In this document: piece after piece, positions 1 to 4,959 of the stretch
Position numbering within the stretch: the first letter of the stretch is position 1
Layout of the letters: each line of letters starts with the position of its first letter
From: Planctomycetota bacterium
GTDB taxonomy: Bacteria > Planctomycetota > Phycisphaerae > FEN-1346
Assembly (NCBI GenBank): GCA_026386995.1
Contig: JAPLMO010000360.1
Span: 1-9,444, forward strand
Direction of reading: 5' to 3'
Length of the DNA stretch: 9,444 nt
Notes under the pieces: model-generated
Seen by the model: the letters and a program-made list of their open reading frames with translations, nothing else
Database searches by the model: none
Told to the model about the DNA's origin: nothing
Program-made: the position numbers and the translations under genes

Positions 1-429
1 GGAGTCGCCCAGCGTGGCCGGGTGGAGCACGATGCCCTTGCGCTTGATCTCGTCGGGGTCCAACTGGATGACGGCCAGGTCGGTCCACGGGTCGGCGCCC
101 ACGCGGCGGGCCCGGACGCGTTCCTTGTTGTTGAGGACGCAGGTGAGCTCATCGGCGCGGCCGGCGACGTGGTAGTTCGTCAGGACGTGTCCTTGCTCGT
201 CGAAGATGACGCCCGAGCCCGTGCCGCCGACGCGGCGGCGTTCGCCGCTCACGTACTCGCTCCGCCGCGCATCGATCCGGACCGTGGCCGGATAGACCCG
301 GTCGCGGGCCACCTTGCGGGCATCCTCAAGAGCGACGTAGACCTGGGTCCCCGACCGCTCGGGGCCGCAGCCCGCCAAGAGGGCCGCGGCCAGGATGGGC
401 ACAACACACGCCGGCAGTAAGTGCTTCAC
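1..429 (-). CDS. HtrA/DegP-like trypsin-fold serine protease, predicted lipoprotein (N-terminal part, cut by window edge)
   Basis: Only the first 143 codons are in the window; the reading frame is still open at base 1. The start is a GTG at 427-429, preceded by a purine-rich GAAAGGG about 7 bases upstream and an in-frame TAG at 466-468. Residues 1-21 form a lipoprotein signal: positive start (MKH), hydrophobic core and lipobox LLAGC with Cys21 as the predicted lipidation site. The mature part has the S1C/HtrA hallmarks: GTGSGVIFD (about residues 69-77), LTNYHV with the catalytic His87, and WTDLAVIQ with the catalytic Asp117. The catalytic Ser (GNSGG region) and any PDZ domain would lie to the left of the window. 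By family knowledge such enzymes do envelope protein quality control or regulated proteolysis; the lipobox suggests membrane anchoring. The family call is firm; substrate and gene name cannot be given. Confidence 0.88.
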   Translation of the reverse strand, partial: MKHLLPACVVPILAAALLAGCGPERSGTQVYVALEDARKVARDRVYPATVRIDARRSEYVSGERRRVGGTGSGVIFDEQGHVLTNYHVAGRADELTCVLNNKERVRARRVGADPWTDLAVIQLDPDEIKRKGIVLHPATLGDS

Positions 430-510
430 GGTGCGGCCCTTTCGTGGGGCGTCCTTACGGCTAGTCTACGAACGCGCCCGCGCGGCCGCAAGAAGAACCG
501 CTGCAAATTA

Positions 511-587
511 GCGCGGCGGGTCTCCGTACCCGCCGCGCACAGATGCACAGTCGCGTATGGCGCGGTGGGTACGGAGACCCACCGCGC
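511..587. repeat. Pair of inverted 28-bp palindromes (REPIN-like)
   Basis: Two near-identical palindromes stand in opposite orientation, 21 bases apart. The first (511-538) has arms GCGCGGCGGG / CCCGCCGCGC around loop TCTCCGTA. The second (560-587) has arms GCGCGGTGGG / CCCACCGCGC around loop TACGGAGA, which is the reverse complement of the first loop. Each could fold as a 10-bp hairpin, and the pair could fold into one long hairpin because copy 2 reverse-complemented matches copy 1 at 26 of 28 bases. The arm differences between copies are compensated (C to T on the left, G to A on the right), so each stem is kept. The pair fills the gap between the permease stop (625) and the protease start (429). 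Another copy lies at 2614-2647 and partial relatives at 3587-3650. Confidence 0.85.
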
Positions 588-624
588 AAAGGATTCGGCG
601 GACAGAACTCCTTGGGGTTCTACG

Positions 625-1800
625 TTAGTGGTCGTCATGGTGCTCGTGCCCGCCGGCGCAGCAGGAATCGTGCGCGTGCTCGGGCTTGTCGCAGTCGCTC
701 GCTTGGGGGACGGCTGCCGGCCTGCCGCAATCGGCCGACGAGCAGCACGTCGCCGGGGCCGTGCGCCACGGCGCGTGACGCCAGGCCCATCGGCCAAGCG
801 AGACGGCCAGGAACACCGCCAGCAGTGCGGCGCCAGGCGCCAGGAGCCACGGCGGCACCAACTCGTGGCCCTCGCCGGCGAAGACGTTGACGTTGAGCGC
901 CCCGACCACCAGATCAAAGATCGCGCCGCACACAAGACTCACCGCCGCAATCGTGGCGACATAAAGCACCGCCGAGGCCTTTCCGAGCATCCGGCTGACC
1001 ACGAGAACCGTTGCAACGTTCGTCGCCGGCCCCACCAGGAGGAACACCAGCGCCGCCCCCGGATTCAGCCCCTTGGCCACCAGCACGGCCGCCAGCGGCG
1101 TCGAGGCCGTCGCGCAGACGTACATCGGCAGCCCCACCACCAGCATCACGAGCATGGCGGTCCACGGGCTGCCGAGGTACTGCTCGAAGAAGTTGTCGGG
1201 GACGAGCGCGGCCATGATGCCGGCCGCCAGGAGGCCCAGCGCCAGCGACGGCCCGAGGTCGTCGCCCATGTCGTAGAGAACGAACGTCCAGAATCGGCTC
1301 CAGCGGGTCGGCTTTGCGATGTGCTCGCAGTCGCTCGAGTTGCAGATGGTGCAGAGCGGCCCGGCCACGACGGCGGGCGGCTCGTGGCGGTCGCGCAGCG
1401 TCTCGAAGAACCCCGCAGTCAGCGCCGTCAGGACCGCCGCCACCGGCCGCACGATCGCCATGACAGGCCCCATCAGGGCCCACGTGACGGCGATGCTGTC
1501 GACGCCGGTCTCAGGCGTGGAGATGAGAAAGGAGACGGTCGCCCCGCGCCCCGCGCCTTTGTTGCGAAGCGCGCAGGCCGCCGGCAGGACGCTGCAACTG
1601 CACAGCGGCATCGGCGCCCCCAGAAGGGCCGCCTTCAGGACCGATCCAAAGCCGCGGCCGCCCAGGTGCCTGACGAGCCAGTCGCGGGAAAGAAACAGGT
1701 GGATCAGCCCGGCCGCCAACATGCCGAAAATGACGTAGAACCCGGCATCGTAAAGGATGCCCCACGCCCCGTCGGCTGCGCGCATAAGGATTTCGCTCAC
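625..1800 (-). CDS. SO_0444/ArsP-type permease, predicted heavy-metal (Cu/Zn) efflux transporter
   Basis: 391 residues, GTG start at 1798-1800 preceded by GAAAGGGCGAAC; an in-frame ATG at codon 6 is the alternative. It is a polytopic membrane protein with hydrophobic segments around residues 17-37, 55-77, 102-132, 183-201, 213-245, 248-268, 276-302 and 317-337. Family signatures are PMPLCSCSVLPAA (Cys67 and Cys69), FLISTPETGVDSI (91-103), the second-half counterpart YVCATASTPLAAVL (227-240) and GPATN (257-261). These fit the PF03773 permease family and specifically the SO_0444-type Cu/Zn exporters. A loop carries a C-x2-C-x4-C cluster (Cys150, 153, 158), and the last 40 residues are a soluble tail rich in Cys and His (Cys352, 353, 358, 370, 380, 381; His374, 376, 385, 387, 388, 391), a likely metal-binding site. 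No metal-responsive regulator gene is adjacent. Family is firm; the metal is inferred. Confidence 0.85.
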   Translation of the reverse strand: MSEILMRAADGAWGILYDAGFYVIFGMLAAGLIHLFLSRDWLVRHLGGRGFGSVLKAALLGAPMPLCSCSVLPAACALRNKGAGRGATVSFLISTPETGVDSIAVTWALMGPVMAIVRPVAAVLTALTAGFFETLRDRHEPPAVVAGPLCTICNSSDCEHIAKPTRWSRFWTFVLYDMGDDLGPSLALGLLAAGIMAALVPDNFFEQYLGSPWTAMLVMLVVGLPMYVCATASTPLAAVLVAKGLNPGAALVFLLVGPATNVATVLVVSRMLGKASAVLYVATIAAVSLVCGAIFDLVVGALNVNVFAGEGHELVPPWLLAPGAALLAVFLAVSLGRWAWRHAPWRTAPATCCSSADCGRPAAVPQASDCDKPEHAHDSCCAGGHEHHDDH

Positions 1801-1850
1801 GTTCGCCCTTTCGGCCGTCCTGCGTATTTATCGGCGGTTCTGCTTCATGA

Positions 1851-1856
1851 ATTGTA
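1851..1856 (-). promoter_or_regulatory. Possible -10 box for the permease gene
   Basis: On the minus strand TACAAT (plus strand ATTGTA) lies about 50 bases upstream of the permease GTG start and matches the sigma70 -10 consensus at five of six positions. No convincing -35 hexamer is seen 16-18 bases further upstream, so this is a weak guess. Confidence 0.25.
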
Positions 1857-1878
1857 GGCTTCCCGAACAGGATAGAGA

Positions 1879-1908
1879 AAGGGCGGCAGTCCCGCGCCTG
1901 CCGCCCTT
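1879..1908 (-). terminator. Rho-independent terminator of the PEP-CTERM relic
   Basis: An 11-bp perfect stem, AAGGGCGGCAG with CTGCCGCCCTT, closes an 8-base loop. On the minus strand it is followed by the pyrimidine-rich TTTCTCTATCC, and it begins 16 bases after the stop codon of the PEP-CTERM tail at 1925. On the plus strand no T-run follows, so it should work for minus-strand transcripts. It would also separate any upstream transcript from the permease gene. Confidence 0.7.
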
Positions 1909-1924
1909 CAATGTGAGCAAGAGA

Positions 1925-2089
1925 TTACTTCCTGCGACTTCTCCGCAGAAGTGCCAGCCAGCCCGCGGCCAGCAGCGAGAGCGTGGCGGGCTCGGGAACT
2001 GGTGTGAGAAGGTAACCGTGAGGTCTTCCGTCGGGGGCATACCCTGCCCGCCCGACGGCCGCCTGCCCGCCCCATACAGGGACCGAAAA
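1925..2089 (-). pseudogene. Orphan C-terminal piece of a PEP-CTERM exported protein
   Basis: The minus-strand frame between an in-frame TAG (2090-2092) and the TAA at 1925-1927 encodes 54 residues ending in a textbook PEP-CTERM sorting signal: VPEPATLSLL, a hydrophobic stretch with Ala/Leu/Trp, then the basic end LLRRSRRK. Just before it, the reading APDGRPHGYLLTPVPEP resembles the end of planctomycete HAF-repeat proteins. There is no ATG, GTG or TTG in the frame, and the upstream 250 bases (to the hairpin at 2301) give no recognisable continuation in any minus-strand frame, so I read this as the remnant of a larger gene, deleted or decayed at its 5' end. The terminator at 1879-1908 still sits right behind it. 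PEP-CTERM signals are known to target proteins to the exosortase system; no exosortase is in the window. Confidence 0.75.
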
Positions 2090-2300
2090 CTACCGGCGGC
2101 GACTCCGCGCCGCCGGCTGGGATTGTTCGGGGGACGCGATACTTGTCTCCGCGTGCTTTCTCGGCGCGCGAAACGTGGCAAGTCGGTCCGTCTTGTTTAT
2201 CCCGCAGGCCAATGTGAAACAATGGCGAAACCGCCCGCGAGGCCTGAACGGCAACGGCATGGAGAATATCGAACAAGGAAGGTGGCGGACCTGAAATAGA

Positions 2301-2343
2301 CCACGGCTTGCGCACCCATTTTGTATCGGCACGCAAGCCGTGG
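2301..2343. repeat. Inverted repeat with 12-bp perfect arms
   Basis: CCACGGCTTGCG at 2301-2312 pairs without mismatch with CGCAAGCCGTGG at 2332-2343 around a 19-base loop. No T-run follows on either strand, so it is not a standard intrinsic terminator. It lies in the gene-free stretch and may be the edge of a decayed repeat element. Confidence 0.7.
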
Positions 2344-2369
2344 CAAATGACTGCTGACAGCCCGCCGGA

Positions 2370-2567
2370 CTACTTGTCCGTTTTCTTCTTTGCGGTCGGA
2401 TTAGTGGGCGGTTTTACTGTGGCGTACTTACTGGACTTCGCCGGGGCCTTGCCGGCCGGCGCGGCGGTGGCCTCTGGTAAATGCGATATGCCGTCGGCAG
2501 GACGCGAACAAGAGAAGCGGGGCCGCCCCTTGGGTTGGCCCCGCCTCGTAGCGCGACCGGATACCCC
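2370..2567 (-). other. Open frame with Lys/Ala/Pro-rich end, possible gene relic
   Basis: Between an in-frame TGA (2568-2570) and TAG (2370-2372) the minus strand reads 65 sense codons with no ATG or GTG start. The last 30 residues are unusually protein-like in composition: APAGKAPAKSSKYATVK followed by PPTNPTAKKKTDK. This resembles the basic tails of DNA-binding or ribosome-associated proteins, but the first half (Arg/Gly/Pro-rich) looks like random high-GC translation. A GCGGGGCC/GGCCCCGC hairpin (2517-2544) lies inside it. It may be the broken 3' end of a lost gene or chance. The rest of 1801-2706 between the named features shows nothing I can interpret. Confidence 0.2.
2517..2544 (-). terminator. 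Possible hairpin terminator
   Basis: GCGGGGCC and GGCCCCGC form an 8-bp perfect stem with a 12-base loop. On the minus strand it is followed by TTCTCTTGTTC, a weak T-rich run. It would terminate leftward transcripts, for example those passing through the pseudopilin gene, but it lies 160 bases past that stop and may simply be a repeat. Confidence 0.3.
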
Positions 2568-2613
2568 TCATCCGCGCCGCGATTTCTAACGCTTGCCAAC
2601 ACTACAACGCTGC

Positions 2614-2647
2614 TTTGCGCGGCGGGTACGGAGACCCGCCGCGCAAA
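2614..2647. repeat. Third copy of the GCGCGGCGGG palindrome
   Basis: A 34-base palindrome with 13-base arms: TTT plus GCGCGGCGGG, an 8-base loop TACGGAGA, then CCCGCCGCGC plus AAA. Core and loop are those of the pair at 511-587. It lies about 60 bases downstream of the pseudopilin stop codon, again in an intergenic position. Confidence 0.85.
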
Positions 2648-2668
2648 TCGTGATGTTCGTTATCCTCG

Positions 2669-2703
2669 AACTTGAAACTTGTAACTTTGAACCTGGAACT
2701 TTC
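2669..2703. repeat. Degenerate 7-8 bp tandem repeat
   Basis: The stretch is made of shifting versions of AACTTGA: AACTTGA, AACTTGT, AACTTTGA, ACCTGGA, ACTTTC. It is imperfect and sits between the palindrome at 2614-2647 and the pseudopilin stop codon. Its period matches the heptamer repeat at 5983-6010, though the unit is different. Confidence 0.5.
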
Positions 2704-2706
2704 TTT

Positions 2707-3039
2707 TCAGTGCCTGTGCGGCAGGATGCGGCCGCCTGCCGGATCGTAATCGTAGGGCCGGCCGTACGTGCATCGGGGCATCCCTTTCGGGAACCGTTCC
2801 TTGTCGGCCTCGACGAACTTCACGAGGTCGGCCAGAGTTGCCGGAGTCCGGCCGCCCGACTGGGCCGCGTAATGCTCGACGGCAGCCGTCAGCAGCGCCA
2901 CGTTTGAGCGGCACTCACAACCCCGCGTTTCGCCGGAGTAGACGAAGTGCGGAATGGCCGCCGCCGCCACAAGGCCGAGGATCAGCAGCACCAACAGCAC
3001 TTCCAACAGGGTAATGCCTCGAGTATTCCAACGCGCCAT
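2707..3039 (-). CDS. Orphan type IV pilin/GspG-like pseudopilin (prepilin N-methylation signal)
   Basis: 110 residues. I chose the ATG at 3037-3039 because GAGGGG lies 8 bases upstream and because it places the prepilin peptidase site in the normal position: MARWNTRG, cleavage after Gly8, then ITLLEVLLVLLILGLVAAAA with Glu13 at +5 of the mature protein. The hydrophobic helix (about 9-30) ends in IPHF, as in GspG and ComGC. The rest is a short globular part with Cys pairs (GCEC near residues 39-42, and a later Cys in RCTYGRPYDYD) and the Tyr-rich C-terminal pattern seen in ComGC/GspG-like proteins. It would be cleaved and methylated by a prepilin peptidase and assembled into a pilus or type II secretion pseudopilus. 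No secretion ATPase, platform protein or secretin gene is next to it. An upstream frame extension to 3114 would put 25 unlikely residues before the signal. Confidence 0.82.
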   Translation of the reverse strand: MARWNTRGITLLEVLLVLLILGLVAAAAIPHFVYSGETRGCECRSNVALLTAAVEHYAAQSGGRTPATLADLVKFVEADKERFPKGMPRCTYGRPYDYDPAGGRILPHRH

Positions 3040-3082
3040 TCCACAACCCCTCATTAAGCCCACCCCAAAGTTCAATGCGATT

Positions 3083-3232
3083 CGCGGCGTGTACGTATTT
3101 AGCGTGCCATGCAAGCATTGTCATTCTGAGCGAGCGCTAGCGAGCGAAGAATCTCGGCCACCCTAACGGCGAGATTCTTCGGCCCCGTAAACGGGGCCTC
3201 AGAATGACAGCGCTAAACACGTACCGCGGCGT
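3083..3232. mobile_element. MITE-like palindromic element with 8-bp flanking duplication
   Basis: A 134-bp unit (3091-3224) begins GTACGTATTTAGCG and ends CGCTAAACACGTAC; these ends are inverted repeats at 13 of 14 positions. Nested inside is a second perfect inverted repeat, TGTCATTCTGAG (3119-3130) with CTCAGAATGACA (3198-3209), and inside that AAGAATCTCG (3147-3156) with CGAGATTCTT (3170-3179). A short GGCCCCG/CGGGGCC hairpin (3181-3198) lies in the right half. The unit is flanked directly by CGCGGCGT at 3083-3090 and at 3225-3232, as expected for an 8-bp target-site duplication. It codes for nothing; a transposase would have to act in trans. It lies upstream of the pseudopilin gene. Confidence 0.7.
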
Positions 3233-3235
3233 GCG

Positions 3236-3253
3236 GGCGAGGCATGCCTCGCC
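3236..3253. repeat. Perfect 18-bp palindrome
   Basis: GGCGAGGCATGCCTCGCC is its own reverse complement. It lies four bases beyond the MITE-like element. Similar palindromes around GAGGCATGCCTC recur as intergenic repeats in several high-GC environmental genomes as I recall them, so it is more likely a dispersed repeat than an operator. Confidence 0.6.
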
Positions 3254-3586
3254 TCTACGCTCTCAAATCGCCCGCGACTGGGGCCTTACGCGTGCGAATA
3301 TGCAGGGAACCGGCCGGCGACGGCACTTCAGAGGCTTCCACAGGGCATGTAGGGGGGCCCTAGATCGTAGGGGGCGTTCTTCACACTCTTCAAATATCGA
3401 CACGGGACGGCGGGGGACTTTAGGACTTCGGGCCCGGCGAGCGCGTGCCCGTAAAGATTCTTTCGCGGCGGGTCGGGTTGAAGGGTCGCCCGGGCGATAG
3501 ACCTGCCGCGCGACACTTGCCCAAGCGGTGTTTTGGCGGCAGAACCGCGCCGCCCGTGTTATGGGACCCAGCCGCTCAGTGAAAAT
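3254..3586. other. Gene-free stretch
   Basis: I see no credible gene here. Open frames on both strands are Arg/Gly-rich translations without ribosome-binding sites or family resemblance. No tRNA-like T-arm and no terminator with a T-run were found. Apart from short GC-rich inverted repeats nothing stands out. Confidence 0.5.
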
Positions 3587-3650
3587 GGTGGGTACAGAGC
3601 ACCCACCCTACATGAACGGCAATTCCCCCGGAGACCCACCGCGCGAAGGC
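3587..3650. repeat. Diverged relatives of the intergenic palindrome
   Basis: GGTGGGT (3587-3593) and ACCCACC (3601-3607) form a short palindrome around ACAGAGC, a reduced version of the 511-587 repeat. About 25 bases on, GGAGACCCACCGCGCGAAGG repeats the right half of the 560-587 copy without its left arm. Both lie just past the 3' end of rho. Confidence 0.6.
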
Positions 3651-3683
3651 TTAAGTTGCGATGTAGTACCAGTCGCCGACCCG

Positions 3684-4847
3684 CTACTGGCCTTCCCTGG
3701 TGCTGGCGTTCAGGAGTTTCTTGTTGGAGGGGTACTTGGCCATGGCCGCCAGGAGCGATTCCAGGGCCTCCTGGGGCTTGGAGTCTGCCAAGCGGCGGCG
3801 GATGGCGTAGCGTTTCTTGAGGTCTTCGGGCGTAACGAGCCGCTCTTCCTTGCGTGTGCCGGAGGCCAGGATGTCGATCGCCGGGTACAGCCGCCGCTCG
3901 GCCAGTTCGCGCGACAGAACCAGTTCCATGTTGCCGGTGCCCTTAAACTCCTGGAAGATGAGTTCGTCCATGCGGCTGCCGGTGTCGACGAGGCAAGTGG
4001 CGACGATCGTGAGGCTGCCGCCGTTCTCGATTTTGCGGGCGGAGCCGAACATGCGTTTCGGCTCCTCGAGTGCCCGGATGTCCACACCGCCCGACATCGT
4101 GCGGCCGCTGGAGGGGATGGCCTTGTTGAACGCACGCCCGAGGCGCGTGAGGCTGTCCAGGAACAACACCACGTCGTGGCCGAACTCGACCATCGCCTTG
4201 GCCTTGCCGAACGCCATGCGGGTCAGACGCACGTGCTGCTCGACGTCCATGTCGTTGGAGGAGGCGAGGACCTCGGCGCCCGTGGTGCGGCGGAAATGGG
4301 TAACCTCTTCCGGCCGCTCGTCCACCAGGAGCATCATGACCTGCACGTCGGGGTAATTCTTGCGGACGGCCGCGGCCATGTGTTCCAGGAGGATGGTCTT
4401 GCCGGCCCGCGGCGGGGATACGATGAGCGCCCGCTGGCCCTTGCCGACGGGGGTCAGGAGGTCAATGACGCGGGTCGTCAGGGGCTCCGGCCCGGTCTCC
4501 AGCCACAGGACCTCGACGGGGTCGATCACGGTGAGGCTGTCCCACGGCTTCAGGGTGATGAACTCGTCGGGCGTGTGGCCGCAGATGCGGGCGACGGATG
4601 CCAGTTGGATGCCCCGGCCGCGCGGGTCGCGCTGCGTCGGGCCTTCCAGGACAAGACCCGTCCGGAGGCGCAGTTTGGAGACGAGGTTGGGCGGCACGAA
4701 GATGTCGCCCGTGGCAGGGCGGAAATCGCGGTCGGATTGCCTCAGGAACCCGTATCCGCCGCCGCGCGTCGGGCCGCGGCCGGCCGAGGGTTCGCGTTCC
4801 TGAAGTTCAAGCACGCCACAGGCGGCGTTCTGAGCGGACTCTGCCAT
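3684..4847 (-). CDS. rho: Transcription termination factor Rho, short form
   Basis: 387 residues, ATG at 4845-4847 with GGAGG five bases upstream; no other start lies between it and an in-frame stop upstream. Rho is the hexameric RNA-dependent ATPase that ends transcription and releases RNA. Seen here: RNA-binding domain with GYGFLR (31-36), GDIFVPPNLVSKLRLRTG (47-64); P-loop SPPRAGKT (144-151); catalytic-glutamate segment LVDERPEEV (174-182); Walker B VVLFLDSLTR (226-235); Q-loop region SSGRTMSGGVD (246-256); R-loop GTGNMELVLSR (303-313); arginine-finger region SGTRKEE (329-335). Compared with the E. coli protein (419 residues) the N-terminal helical subdomain is missing: GVLEL at residue 11 aligns with GVLEI near residue 52. 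The P-loop has Arg where E. coli has Lys181. It is the last gene of a same-strand run, 112 bases after its upstream neighbour. Confidence 0.97.
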   Translation of the reverse strand: MAESAQNAACGVLELQEREPSAGRGPTRGGGYGFLRQSDRDFRPATGDIFVPPNLVSKLRLRTGLVLEGPTQRDPRGRGIQLASVARICGHTPDEFITLKPWDSLTVIDPVEVLWLETGPEPLTTRVIDLLTPVGKGQRALIVSPPRAGKTILLEHMAAAVRKNYPDVQVMMLLVDERPEEVTHFRRTTGAEVLASSNDMDVEQHVRLTRMAFGKAKAMVEFGHDVVLFLDSLTRLGRAFNKAIPSSGRTMSGGVDIRALEEPKRMFGSARKIENGGSLTIVATCLVDTGSRMDELIFQEFKGTGNMELVLSRELAERRLYPAIDILASGTRKEERLVTPEDLKKRYAIRRRLADSKPQEALESLLAAMAKYPSNKKLLNASTREGQ

Positions 4848-4959
4848 GCTGCCTCCATCGGTGGCCGCAAAAAGCGACTTGCCGGAAGGAAATGGGGATC
4901 AGCGAAAACATCGAACACCTTAAGGATACACGCGGCCCCGTTGGAAGTCCATAGAAAAG

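Noticed and set aside
604..621. Small hairpin just after the permease stop (AGAAC/GTTCT)
   Set aside because: The stem is short, includes a G-U pair and no T-run follows; it is not a credible terminator.
421..1857. Long plus-strand open frame of 478 codons opposite the permease
   Set aside because: It is extremely Arg/His/Gln-rich, lacks a ribosome-binding site and lies opposite a gene with clear membrane-transporter motifs; it is a high-GC antisense shadow.
3040..3114. 25-codon N-terminal extension of the pseudopilin
   Set aside because: It would place the prepilin cleavage site 33 residues from the start and runs into the MITE-like element; the ATG at 3039 has a good ribosome-binding site.
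511..3650. Possible CRISPR array from the recurring GCGCGGCGGG palindromes
   Set aside because: The copies are far apart, alternate in orientation, have no regular spacers and no cas genes; they are dispersed palindromic repeats.
3254..3660. Search for a tRNA or structured RNA in the gene-free stretch before rho
   Set aside because: No T-arm GGTTC-type motif, no anticodon-stem arrangement and no riboswitch-like conserved core could be identified by eye.
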